Assembly: GCA_017390245.1 (NCBI GenBank)
Contig: JAFPCE010000217.1
Span: forward strand, 1 to 12,855
Length of the DNA stretch: 12,855 nucleotides
From: Selenomonadaceae bacterium
Lineage (GTDB): Bacteria; Bacillota; Negativicutes; Selenomonadales; Selenomonadaceae
Reading direction: 5' to 3'
Part shown: positions 1 to 6,873 of the stretch, piece after piece
Position numbering within the stretch: the first letter of the stretch is position 1
Layout of the letters: each line of letters opens with the position of its first letter
Program-made: the position numbers and the translations under genes
Notes under the pieces: model-generated
Database searches by the model: none
Told to the model about the DNA's origin: nothing
What the model saw: the letters and a program-made list of their open reading frames with translations, nothing else

Positions 1-1494
1 CTTTGCACGGTAACGGGCAATAACCTGGGCACAATGCACATCATGATACCAGTAGTAGTCCACATCCATCAGCTTCTTGGTATCAGCATCAAAGGCAAAG
101 CCTGCCACGAAGCGGTCCTTGTCGCTAAGGGCATAGCTGAAGCCAGCCGTAAACTTGCGGGAATAGCTGTCCAGATCCTCATCGAAGAGGACGTTGGTAC
201 TGTTAACCCTGCTGTAGTGATAGCCAAAATACTGAGACCAGCGCTTATCATAATCCTTCAAGGCATAGATATCGTAGCCAAGGCCATCAACACGGCTGCG
301 GTCATAGCTTTCCTCTGTTACAGAGTAGCTGACGCTAGGATTTACACGCCAGGTGCCCATCTTGATGGTATCCACGCTGATGCCGGCACTGTAGTAGGTA
401 TGCATACTGCGGATGTTATTCTGGGCCCAGTGACCTCTCTGGTACTCCAGGCTGTAGGTAAATGGTGACCTGCCAATGCGTTCCCCGAAGCTCCAGGTAA
501 AGTTAGGAGACTTGTGAATCCACTTGTTGTTGCCATCCTCATCGTAGCCATTATGGATGCCAAAGGTACCTATGCCTGTGAAATACTCCGCCCCATACAT
601 GTATTTAAACTTATTTTTGCTGGAAATATGTACATTAGCATAGCCCCGGACATTTCTCATTAATGGGAAATAATATCTGTCAGTTACAAATACGCCATCC
701 TCGCTGTTCATACCAACTCGTGGCAGATAAATATCGTTTTCCTCCCCGGCCTTGGTTTCCTGCTTGGAGGTGGAATACACTACAATATCTCCCAGCCAGT
801 ACTTGATATTATGGTAAACAGTCTTGACATTAGGGACATAGACTATCTTATCCGCGCTCATGTGGTAATCAGGATGCTCCGCGGAGCACTTGGAGGCCGT
901 GGCATTGTAAAGCACGATTTCCTTTGGAAACAGCTCAATGCGCTGAGCCCTTATATAGTGGTGTCCCATCTTTCCCTTGGCATCCTGCATGTGTCCCAGC
1001 TGCTTCTTGTAGTTGTACTGGGTCTTGTAGCCATCCAGGATAATGCGGGCCTGTCCGTCAGTCAGCTGCAGCATGTGAGCCTTGCCATCTACACGAACCT
1101 CCTGCTCCTGCACATTGCCTTCCATATAATCGGTATTAAACCGGCGCTTATCCAGAGTAGTCAGCTGAATGCTGCCCTTGGCGGTAAAGGCACCTGTTTC
1201 CTCATCGTAGTAGAGCTCATCACCCTCCATGGAAATAGGCACATTTTGAGTTGGATCCTCTGGTTCACGCAGCTCCTGCCGCATCTGATAAGCATCTAAC
1301 AGCAGCTGTTTCTGGTCAGGAGTTAAACGGTTTTCCCGTTCCTCCCGCTTGTTCACCTCAATATAGTCCAGCTGAGTTGCATCTGTATCTGTATTGCTGA
1401 CATACTGCGCCTGTGCCATTGCACCTGGCAAAAACAGAGCTGCCACAGCTAAGCCAGCAAAAAAAGCTTTATTTTTCTTAATCTGTTTCAACAT
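1..1494 (-). CDS. lptD: LptD-like LPS-assembly outer-membrane protein (OstA family), 3' end beyond window
   Basis: The reading frame is open from an ATG at 1494 to the left edge: 498 codons with no stop. An SD-like GGCGGAG lies upstream of the ATG. Residues 1-30 form a signal peptide (KQIKKNK, a hydrophobic core, then AMAQAQ as likely cleavage region). Residues about 80-240 resemble the OstA/LptD N-terminal beta-jellyroll, with the family-like stretch KCSAEHPDYHMSADKI where LptD proteins carry a Cys followed by a His/Pro/Asp-Tyr pattern. The rest is an aromatic-rich, alternating beta-barrel. The last visible residues (HDVHCAQVIARYRAK) look like an LptD C-terminus, so few residues are probably missing. 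By family knowledge LptD inserts lipopolysaccharide into the outer leaflet with LptE. Monocistronic or first gene from the promoter at 1543-1571. Family assignment is from sequence character, not a search. Confidence 0.82.
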   Translation of the reverse strand, partial: MLKQIKKNKAFFAGLAVAALFLPGAMAQAQYVSNTDTDATQLDYIEVNKREERENRLTPDQKQLLLDAYQMRQELREPEDPTQNVPISMEGDELYYDEETGAFTAKGSIQLTTLDKRRFNTDYMEGNVQEQEVRVDGKAHMLQLTDGQARIILDGYKTQYNYKKQLGHMQDAKGKMGHHYIRAQRIELFPKEIVLYNATASKCSAEHPDYHMSADKIVYVPNVKTVYHNIKYWLGDIVVYSTSKQETKAGEENDIYLPRVGMNSEDGVFVTDRYYFPLMRNVRGYANVHISSKNKFKYMYGAEYFTGIGTFGIHNGYDEDGNNKWIHKSPNFTWSFGERIGRSPFTYSLEYQRGHWAQNNIRSMHTYYSAGISVDTIKMGTWRVNPSVSYSVTEESYDRSRVDGLGYDIYALKDYDKRWSQYFGYHYSRVNSTNVLFDEDLDSYSRKFTAGFSYALSDKDRFVAGFAFDADTKKLMDVDYYWYHDVHCAQVIARYRAK

Positions 1495-1542
1495 TTATCT
1501 ATACTCCGCCCATGTTATTTATATTCATACATACTCTATTTT

Positions 1543-1571
1543 ATGATACTTCATTCCCCGCCTAATTACAA
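1543..1571 (-). promoter_or_regulatory. Predicted promoter of lptD
   Basis: On the minus strand a -35 TTGTAA (1566-1571) is separated by exactly 17 nt from a -10 TATCAT (1543-1548, five of six consensus bases). It lies about 50 nt upstream of the lptD ATG and just after the terminator of the preceding gene, so lptD has its own transcription start. Confidence 0.5.
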
Positions 1572-1573
1572 GC

Positions 1574-1604
1574 AAAAAAGCCCTTGGGCAATGCCCAAGA
1601 GCTT
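1574..1604 (-). terminator. Rho-independent terminator of the secreted repeat protein gene
   Basis: Stem CTTGGGC/GCCCAAG with a 3-nt loop, extended by AGC/GCT after one mismatch. On the minus strand it is followed by TTTTTT. It sits about 20 nt past the stop codon at 1625. Confidence 0.9.
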
Positions 1605-1624
1605 AATTATATGTGTATGTTTTA

Positions 1625-2545
1625 TCACTCAGTAGTTGGGATAGCGTAAATGGTTTCATCAGCCTTAGTCTGAATATAAAGCTCAGTGCCCTCTGGCAGG
1701 TCAATATTCTTGCCGTTAACGAAAACGCCAGTGATGATACCAACAGGACCTAAGATAGCCATACCAGCTAAGCTGGCACCAGCAGCCAGGCCAACCTGCT
1801 CCATGCTCTTTTTAGACTCCTCACCCAGAGTCATGTTAATCTCCCTGCCATCAACAGCAGTGAGAGTCTTAAAATCAATCTCAATCTCAGCATTGCGGCC
1901 GAAATTCTTCGCCTGGGTAACCTTGGTCACAACACCTTCACCGCCAGCACCCTTGGTAAACAGCAGCATGCCATTTTCCACAATATCCTCAGCAGCCTGG
2001 TACTTAATCACATCTCCAGCCTTCAGATTCTTGGCATTCACTGGAGTAACCAGCGCAATCTTAGTCAGGGTATTAGCCGGAATGTTAGTCTGGGAAAGCG
2101 GAATGGTCTTAGAACCAAAAGCAAAAGTAGCCAGGCTCTCAATACGCTCCTTAAAGGTACCCTCAGAAACCTTGCCGTTAACATTGTTCTCCATAGCAGT
2201 TACACGGTTCTGCATAGAATCCATGCTGACACTATGAGAAATAGCCCACTCCAGCGCATTCATCTGGGTAATCATAGAAGGACTGGCAGAATTGTCATAG
2301 GTAGTATCATAAAGCACATTGATACGATCCATCATGCCAGAAGCAGTCTCCGTAGACACACCATAATCCCGCTCCAGACGGTTAATACGATCCAGCAGCG
2401 CCCCAGTCTGAGCCTCACCATACAAGGTAGTCTCAATAGCCGCCAGCTTATCCTCCGCCGTATTAGGCACATCAGCCAAAGCCGTACCCATGGTAGTGCA
2501 AAGCAATAAAGCACTCAGCAGCACACTAAAAAATCTCTTAAACAT
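1625..2545 (-). CDS. Secreted helical-repeat protein of unknown function
   Basis: 306 residues; ATG at 2545 preceded by a strong SD (AGGGGGAGA). Residues 1-24 are a signal peptide (MFKRFF, hydrophobic core, ALA before DV). Cys16 is not in a good lipobox, so a lipoprotein is unlikely. Residues about 34-143 hold roughly six units of about 20 residues of the type LLDRINRLERDYG, MMDRINVLYDTTYD, MQNRVTAMENNVNG and FKERIESLATFAFG, predicted helical. Residues 155-240 are a beta-rich domain (GDVIKYQAAEDIVENGMLLF; GEGVVTKVTQAKNFG). Residues 252-278 are a glycine-rich hydrophobic stretch, followed by a short beta tail ending LPEGTELYIQTK. I do not recognise a named family. Location beside lptD suggests an exported or periplasmic/outer-membrane role, which is inference only. 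Confidence 0.85.
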   Translation of the reverse strand: MFKRFFSVLLSALLLCTTMGTALADVPNTAEDKLAAIETTLYGEAQTGALLDRINRLERDYGVSTETASGMMDRINVLYDTTYDNSASPSMITQMNALEWAISHSVSMDSMQNRVTAMENNVNGKVSEGTFKERIESLATFAFGSKTIPLSQTNIPANTLTKIALVTPVNAKNLKAGDVIKYQAAEDIVENGMLLFTKGAGGEGVVTKVTQAKNFGRNAEIEIDFKTLTAVDGREINMTLGEESKKSMEQVGLAAGASLAGMAILGPVGIITGVFVNGKNIDLPEGTELYIQTKADETIYAIPTTE

Positions 2546-2592
2546 AAACTCTCCCCCTTATTGAGAAAACTCCTGCTTTATAATATGTTCCT

Positions 2593-2621
2593 ATTATACT
2601 TTTATTCCCTCAAAAAAGCAA
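2593..2621 (-). promoter_or_regulatory. Predicted promoter of the secreted repeat protein gene
   Basis: On the minus strand, -10 TATAAT (2593-2598, perfect consensus) with -35 TTGCTT (2616-2621) and a 17-nt spacer. It lies about 50 nt upstream of the ATG at 2545. Confidence 0.65.
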
Positions 2622-2703
2622 AAATCCCGCAAAAATATAATCTATCTTTAATATAAGCCCAAAAATAAAAAATTTACAGAATTTTTGCGAAAATACAAAA
2701 AAT

Positions 2704-2732
2704 TTGCTAGACATTCTAAGAATATTTATATA
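2704..2732 (+). promoter_or_regulatory. Candidate plus-strand promoter of a short RNA
   Basis: -35 TTGCTA (2704-2709), 17-nt spacer, -10 TATATA (2727-2732). The region is AT-rich, so chance matches are likely. The call gains weight from the terminator 65 nt downstream with no credible ORF between. Confidence 0.4.
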
Positions 2733-2738
2733 TACTTA

Positions 2739-2822
2739 GAGCGAACTGAGATTTCAGTTTACTCAAAAGCACTTATATTTATATTCTTATGTGTTTGCCA
2801 GGCAATCGCCTGGCCTTTTTTT
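2739..2822 (+). ncRNA. Candidate small RNA, about 85 nt
   Basis: Bounded by the candidate promoter at 2704-2732 and a clear plus-strand intrinsic terminator at 2797-2822. A first hairpin pairs AACTGA (2744-2749) with TCAGTT (2754-2759) across a GATT loop. A single-stranded A/U-rich linker and then the terminator hairpin follow. No plus-strand protein gene in the window explains this terminator, because all genes here are on the minus strand. No family recognised. The exact 5' end is inferred from the -10 position. Confidence 0.4.
2797..2822 (+). terminator. Plus-strand rho-independent terminator
   Basis: Perfect 7-bp stem GCCAGGC/GCCTGGC with an AATC loop, then C and seven T residues (2816-2822). 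On the opposite strand no U-tract follows, so it is directional. Confidence 0.85.
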
Positions 2823-2850
2823 GTGCATTTTTATATCCCTGTAATACTTG

Positions 2851-3210
2851 CACGAAGCAGATTACACTAACTCCGACAAAGCTCTGATGTGATACTTCTG
2901 CCACAAAATTTTACCTGAGTCAGTCTTCAGGTACTAGCCAACACAGGTGAGGGAGCAGACTGCTTTTCGGACTTGAGCCCTTCTACTTTCTGCAAGAAAG
3001 GCAATCCATGACGACACCTGTATAGATGCCGGCTTGTGAGGCGCCAGTTAGATGTATTTTTAATGCATCCTGGCGCTCTGCAGAGAAGACACTAACATAC
3101 ATTATGGATTGTTTAAGGGCGACTGAAGAAAAGTACGTCTGTCCCGAACCAGGCACTCCCCATCTCCTTTGGCATTGAAAGTACAACCTATGAAGCATCC
3201 TTAGCTTCAT
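2851..3210 (+). ncRNA. Structured RNA element, copy A
   Basis: Diverged homologue of 6874-7290. Visible structure in order: hairpin GAAG/CTTC plus CAC/GTG (2854-2898); hairpin ACCTGA/TCAGGT (2913-2932) with loop GTCAGTCT; downstream AGACTG (2957-2962) complementary to that loop; central 11-bp stem 2999-3009/3104-3114; inside it a hairpin GGCGCCAG/CTGGCGCT (3040-3077) continued by GATGTAT/ATGCATC after a TTA bulge; a conserved block at 3170-3198; and a final hairpin ATGAAGC/GCTTCAT (3190-3210). Wobbles in the central stem and inner hairpin are G-U only if read on the plus strand. No protein-coding signal is seen. The ends are approximate. The function and family are unknown to me. Confidence 0.6.
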
Positions 3211-3213
3211 TTA

Positions 3214-3288
3214 AAAGAATTTTTCGACAATCAAGCAGTATGCTTGAAGGGGCGGGCGGTCGGGAGAATGAAATAAGAAAAATTCTTT
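3214..3288. repeat. 12-bp perfect inverted repeat enclosing a smaller hairpin and a G-rich segment
   Basis: AAAGAATTTTTC (3214-3225) and GAAAAATTCTTT (3277-3288) are exact reverse complements. Between them lies a second hairpin CAAGC/GCTTG (3232-3246) and the G-rich run GGGGCGGGCGGTCGGG (about 3249-3264). There is no typical U-tract on either strand, so it does not look like a simple terminator. It follows structured element A by 3 nt and could be its 3' domain. Confidence 0.55.
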
Positions 3289-3290
3289 AT

Positions 3291-3321
3291 AAAAAAATGG
3301 TGCAGACAAAATCTGCACCAT
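3291..3321 (-). terminator. Rho-independent terminator of the SLH porin gene
   Basis: Perfect 10-bp stem ATGGTGCAGA/TCTGCACCAT with a 5-nt loop, followed on the minus strand by TTTTTTT. It lies 18 nt beyond the stop codon. Confidence 0.93.
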
Positions 3322-3338
3322 TATATTTATAAAGGATT

Positions 3339-4664
3339 TTAGAACCCGAACTCAAGCCCACCATACAGCTTGCTTGCATTCTGAGAAGTATACTCACCAC
3401 CATCAACATTGAAAGCCTTACCCTTGAAGTAAACAACGGAAGCTACAACATTAGGAGCTACAGTATAGGAAGCATTAACCTCCCAGCCCTTCTGGTTGCC
3501 ATCACCAATGTTCAATGCAGAATCATAGGTAGGCGCTGGGCAAACTGCACCAGTGAGATAACGGTAAGCAACACCGAAACCATAAGAACCAGGAGTCTCT
3601 GGATCAGCCTCACCATAGGTCAGCTCAGCAGAATAAGACTTCTTCAGCTCAGAAGGAACATCCCCCTTCACGTTCTGGGCATAAACACCAGTCAGAGCCA
3701 CCTTATCAGAGAACTTATAAGAAGCAGCCAGCTCAGCAATACCCATCTCAGAAGCATTCCACTGATCTCTCAGCTCATTCTGGCCAAAGTGATGATAAGC
3801 AGCACCTAAGCTGTACTTATCCTGCTCGTAAGCCAGCTCTAAAGAGCCATAGGAGAATACCTTGCCAGCATACTCACGGCTGGCAGCAGTAGGATCACCA
3901 TACTCACCAGCAGCATTGTTCCAGCGGCCGCCAGAAATGATAGCCTTGAACTTGTCACCCCATACAGCCTGAACACCAGCAAAATGATCATCAACAATCA
4001 TGCCGCCATCAATATAGCTGGTCAGTGGCATACGGCCTGCCATGAGAGTGAAGTTATCACTTAAAGCACCCTCAACATAAGCATCAGTAACCTCGTTGTA
4101 GGAACCAGTATAAGGGCTGTCGTTACCAGCCATAGCATTGTGAGCAGAGTTGGTATCCATTTCATACTCCATGTGAGCATGAGCAGTCCACTGGTCATTG
4201 ATAGTCATGGATGGGTCCAGCTCTAACAGGATGCGCTGGCCATTAGAATCCTCAGTATCCATGCGGTTGCTAGCATACTGGTACTTCACATCGCCGCCCC
4301 ACTGAACATTGTCAACCTTGCTCTCCAGGTCAGATACACGAACGCCCAGATTAGCCAGCTCATCAGAAAACTCTGCAGACAGCTTGTCAATAAGTGCCTT
4401 GTCGTTGTTGGCAGCTACTGGAGTCTTAGCCATAGCCTTTGCCACAATCTGCGCCATCTCATAACGGGTCATGCGCTGGTCACCCTTAAAGGTACCATCA
4501 GCAGCATAGCCATCCACAATACCATCCTGAGCCAGCTGAGATACAGCATCATAAGCCCAGTGATCTGCAGGCACATCAGCAAATGGATTGCTGGCAGCAA
4601 AAGCAGTAGAAGCAGCACCCACTACCAAAGCAGTAGTTATAGCAGAAAGAACACTCTTTTTCAT
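3339..4664 (-). CDS. SLH-domain outer-membrane porin (OmpM/Mep45-like)
   Basis: 441 residues from the ATG at 4664. This start is chosen because AGGAGG (4671-4676) stands 6 nt upstream. The adjacent ATG at 4667 is only 3 nt away and a longer upstream start would overlap the SD. Residues 1-23 are a signal peptide ending AFA. Residues about 28-80 form one SLH domain (NPFADVPADHWAYDAVSQLA ... MTRYEMAQIVAKAMA). Residues about 87-116 are a likely coiled coil (LIDKLSAEFSDELANLGVRV). From about 118 to the terminal Phe is an alternating, aromatic-rich beta-barrel ending LYGGLEFGF. In Negativicutes such proteins (Selenomonas Mep45, Veillonella OmpM) are major porins whose SLH domain binds polyamine-modified peptidoglycan and tethers the outer membrane. 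Monocistronic, flanked by its own promoter and terminator. One cysteine in the barrel (about residue 390) is mildly unusual. Confidence 0.92.
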   Translation of the reverse strand: MKKSVLSAITTALVVGAASTAFAASNPFADVPADHWAYDAVSQLAQDGIVDGYAADGTFKGDQRMTRYEMAQIVAKAMAKTPVAANNDKALIDKLSAEFSDELANLGVRVSDLESKVDNVQWGGDVKYQYASNRMDTEDSNGQRILLELDPSMTINDQWTAHAHMEYEMDTNSAHNAMAGNDSPYTGSYNEVTDAYVEGALSDNFTLMAGRMPLTSYIDGGMIVDDHFAGVQAVWGDKFKAIISGGRWNNAAGEYGDPTAASREYAGKVFSYGSLELAYEQDKYSLGAAYHHFGQNELRDQWNASEMGIAELAASYKFSDKVALTGVYAQNVKGDVPSELKKSYSAELTYGEADPETPGSYGFGVAYRYLTGAVCPAPTYDSALNIGDGNQKGWEVNASYTVAPNVVASVVYFKGKAFNVDGGEYTSQNASKLYGGLEFGF

Positions 4665-4739
4665 CATAATCCTCCTAATAATCAATTCTCTATAGCAGCC
4701 AAGTACAATATACCCAGGCCACTATCCAAATCCTCGTAT

Positions 4740-4768
4740 ATATTATCATACATTAAAACTAAATGCAA
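4740..4768 (-). promoter_or_regulatory. Predicted promoter of the SLH porin gene
   Basis: On the minus strand, -35 TTGCAT (4763-4768), 17-nt spacer, -10 TAATAT (4740-4745). It would give a 5' leader of about 65-70 nt. The surrounding 160 bases are very AT-rich, which weakens the call. Confidence 0.45.
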
Positions 4769-4788
4769 ATTATTATCATATATAATTT
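4767..4788. promoter_or_regulatory. Inverted repeat touching the porin -35 element; possible operator
   Basis: AAATTAT (4767-4773) and ATAATTT (4782-4788) are exact reverse complements with an 8-nt spacer; the left arm overlaps the -35 by two bases. GATAATAATTT-like content recalls Fur-type sites, but in such AT-rich DNA a chance palindrome is quite possible. Confidence 0.25.
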
Positions 4789-4850
4789 GTTATCATTTAC
4801 ATATTAGAATAAGTATTATTTACAATAGTTTAAAGCTAAAAATGTCCACG

Positions 4851-4880
4851 AAAAAAATCCACCCGCCAAAGCAGGTGGAT
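4851..4880 (-). terminator. Rho-independent terminator of the nitroreductase gene
   Basis: On the minus strand ATCCACCTGC pairs with GCGGGTGGAT (10 bp, one U-G) around TTTG, followed by TTTTTTT. On the plus strand the same hairpin would contain a mismatch and no U-tract. About 70 nt past the stop codon. Confidence 0.9.
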
Positions 4881-4950
4881 TCATCACATCATAAAACAAA
4901 TCATTTTCCGGACAAAAAAGACAAATCATAAATCTCTCTGAAACCAAAAA

Positions 4951-5463
4951 TCATAAATATTTCACGGTTTCTCCAATATTCTTTCTCTTGCCGTGATTTG
5001 GCAAAGGCTCAGCCCCCTCAGCCTTGTACCCCAGGTCCAGGAACAGCAGCAAATCCTCATGGTCAGGCAGCCCCAGCTCCACCATAGCCTCCTCCGGATT
5101 GTAGTAATTAATCCAGCAGCTATCCACACCCAGAGATGCAGCCGCCAGCATCATGTGCGTAGCCACAATAGCCGCATCCTCAGCACCAGTAGTATACTTG
5201 CCCCCTGGCAGGGTAAACTGCTCACTCTTGTCATAGGCAATAGCCAGCACTGTAGTCGCACCATAACGGCAAGGACACACCTTGTCCATCTTGGCCAGAG
5301 CCCCTGGTGACTGCAGTACATAGATACGCTGCTCCTGCAGATTCTTGGCAGTAGGCGCCAGGCGCCCAGCCTCCAGAATCTGATCCAGCACCTCCTGAGC
5401 CACTGGCTCACCATTAAACTTCTTGCAAGAATACCTATCTTTCACCAGCTGTAAAAAATCCAT
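4951..5463 (-). CDS. Small nitroreductase-family FMN oxidoreductase
   Basis: 170 residues from the ATG at 5463, chosen because AGGAGG (5471-5476) lies 7 nt upstream; an ATG two codons earlier is only 1 nt from the SD. The N-terminus DRYSCKKF is the FMN-phosphate binding R-x-S-x-R/K motif, and GRLAPTAKNLQ (33-43) is the second family signature (APSAxNxQ type). The central segment with AAIVATHMMLAAASLGVDSC is the dimer-interface helix, and the C-terminal part (LDLGYKAEGAEPLPNHGKRK) closes the fold. The length is at the short end for the family (170-220). By family it is a cytoplasmic homodimer binding two FMN and using NAD(P)H, and the substrate cannot be read from sequence. Own promoter and terminator; not in an operon. 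Confidence 0.9.
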   Translation of the reverse strand: MDFLQLVKDRYSCKKFNGEPVAQEVLDQILEAGRLAPTAKNLQEQRIYVLQSPGALAKMDKVCPCRYGATTVLAIAYDKSEQFTLPGGKYTTGAEDAAIVATHMMLAAASLGVDSCWINYYNPEEAMVELGLPDHEDLLLFLDLGYKAEGAEPLPNHGKRKNIGETVKYL

Positions 5464-5540
5464 AACCATGCCTCCTGTATAAACCTGCAATATCAGCAGA
5501 ATATTCCCATGCCTCCATTGCAAAATTGCATAAAATCCAC

Positions 5541-5568
5541 TCTATAATCTCATAAAAATATCCTACAA
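5541..5568 (-). promoter_or_regulatory. Possible promoter of the nitroreductase gene
   Basis: Minus strand -35 TTGTAG (5563-5568), 16-nt spacer, -10 TATAGA (5541-5546), about 80 nt upstream of the ATG at 5463. Moderate match only. The rest of 5464-5700 shows nothing else convincing. Confidence 0.35.
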
Positions 5569-5700
5569 GTAAAATTCTATATCTGGCAAAAAAATCCTTT
5601 ACAGAATATCCAAATTCTATCAGCTTAGCTTGTTTTGCCAACTGAGTATCTGCTGGAAATGCAGATAAGCTACCATCACCAGACAATAATTTAATACGGC

Positions 5701-5739
5701 AAAAAAAGAAGGCCTTCTGCCAATACGCAAAAGGTCTTC
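5701..5739 (-). terminator. Rho-independent terminator of the PD-(D/E)XK nuclease gene
   Basis: GAAGACCTT and AAGGCCTTC pair with one mismatch, followed on the minus strand by TTTTTTT. The duplicate at 7306-7346 has the perfect stem. It ends the region of homology between the two nuclease 3' ends. Confidence 0.85.
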
Positions 5740-5776
5740 CCGTCACTTATCTCAATATTTAAATTTATCCAGCCAT

Positions 5777-6703
5777 TTACAGCACCGCTGCTTTTTGCCC
5801 GATTTCCCTCACCTGTGCAGCAGTCATCTTGGCAACCTTGGCTACAAAATCTACTGTCTGATTTGCCTTCAGCAGGGATACTACCATTTTCTCCACACCA
5901 CGAGCCTCTCCACGGGCCTCTCCTCGAGCCTCGCCAATAGATATACCGCGGGCTTCAGCTTTATCAAATTCATCTTTAAGCAATCTTTTCCATGGTTCGT
6001 TATCCATAATAAAATCCCCCTTCCGCAATGCCTCATATACCTCATAATTGGCATTCATACTAACTATCAATATAGCATTTATATCATCCTTATCACCTTT
6101 GCCAGCAAAACGAGCAGCTTCCTGTAAGAACCCTCTGGCATCATTTATATCTAAATCATTAGTCAAAGCCCTAAGAATTCGGTGATTATTTGCATCCAGC
6201 TCTTTAGAAACAATAACCTGAGCTGGAATCATAGCCCCTTCTATGTAATATATACCAGGATACTGACTATGGATTTGCATCTGCTCTGCTTTCAGACGAT
6301 GAAACATTGCCCTAGGATAAGCATGACACAACAAAGAAACTGTTAACTGACTAACTGGAATCCCATCCACTTCCTTTGCCAGGCTCTTATACAAAAAAGC
6401 ATAGGCCAGCGTCTTATAGAAATCATCTATATTTAAACTATCCTTTGGTGATTTATATTCTATCACATTGTGCTGGCGAAACAAATGACCAATTTCATTT
6501 TTCACCTTTACATGCGGCGGTTTCTTGATCACCAGCAAATCTTTCTGCAGTGGTTCCTTGCTAAGGCTATATTCCCGGTTAAAAGATAAATCATTCCGAT
6601 TATCCCTTAGTTCCAGTTCCGCAGCCGCACAAAATGCCGGATGCCATTTATTCCTTGATGTTCCCTGCTTAGCCGAAGTCTTCTTTGATGTATTCTGTGA
6701 CAT
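5777..6703 (-). CDS. PD-(D/E)XK nuclease family protein ('putative transposase' type, PDDEXK_2-like)
   Basis: 308 residues from the ATG at 6703. GGAGGT (6710-6715) lies 6 nt upstream, while the ATGs at 6709 and 6718 abut or overlap this SD. The N-terminal third carries a plausible PD-(D/E)XK core: Glu29 in CAAAELEL, Asp55 in PLQKDLLVIKK, and Glu82-x-Lys84 in VIEYKSP, followed by the family-typical SLNIDDFYKTLAYAFLYKS. The middle is a helical domain. Near the C-terminus EARGISIGEARGEARGEARG is a low-complexity charged linker leading to a short helical tail (MTAAQVREIGQKAAVL). Such proteins are multicopy in rumen and gut Firmicutes and are annotated as transposase-like or recombination-promoting nucleases; activity here is unproven. 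A fragment of a second copy is at 7384-7434. Confidence 0.85.
   Translation of the reverse strand: MSQNTSKKTSAKQGTSRNKWHPAFCAAAELELRDNRNDLSFNREYSLSKEPLQKDLLVIKKPPHVKVKNEIGHLFRQHNVIEYKSPKDSLNIDDFYKTLAYAFLYKSLAKEVDGIPVSQLTVSLLCHAYPRAMFHRLKAEQMQIHSQYPGIYYIEGAMIPAQVIVSKELDANNHRILRALTNDLDINDARGFLQEAARFAGKGDKDDINAILIVSMNANYEVYEALRKGDFIMDNEPWKRLLKDEFDKAEARGISIGEARGEARGEARGVEKMVVSLLKANQTVDFVAKVAKMTAAQVREIGQKAAVL
5901..5936 (-). repeat. 12-bp tandem repeat encoding GEAR units
   Basis: Three consecutive 12-bp units with silent differences encode Gly-Glu-Ala-Arg three times within the nuclease gene. A related unit (CGGGCTTCAGCT, 5949-5960) lies 12 bp beyond after one degenerate unit. The in-frame period means copy number can change without a frameshift. 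Confidence 0.85.
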
Positions 6704-6873
6704 GAACATACCTCCCATATATATGAAATTGTTATTGATAACAGCATTCTATATCCATTAACAAGCCTTGGCAATACCAATTACCTATAAAGTGATACCA
6801 ACTAATTATTGATTTAAATTATTCTAATTTTCAGCCAAAATCAAAATTAATTTAAGCAGGTTTCATTACTTCT

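Noticed and set aside
2685..2870. 61-residue plus-strand ORF
   Set aside because: It has no SD, low-complexity composition, and runs through the terminator hairpin at 2797-2822.
2983..3210. 75-residue minus-strand ORF, with a start resembling the 88-residue ORF at 7002-7268 (MLHRLYFQCQ versus MLCRLYYQCH)
   Set aside because: The shared start is simply the conserved 29-nt block of the structured element read in reverse. Beyond it the two proteins are unrelated and no SD precedes either. The similarity is better explained by the RNA element.
5435..5746. 103-residue minus-strand ORF upstream of and overlapping the nitroreductase
   Set aside because: It starts inside the nuclease terminator and ends out of frame within the nitroreductase. 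No SD or family features.
5901..5960. Short tandem repeats as a CRISPR array
   Set aside because: Units are 12 bp, contiguous and in frame within the nuclease gene; there are no spacers.
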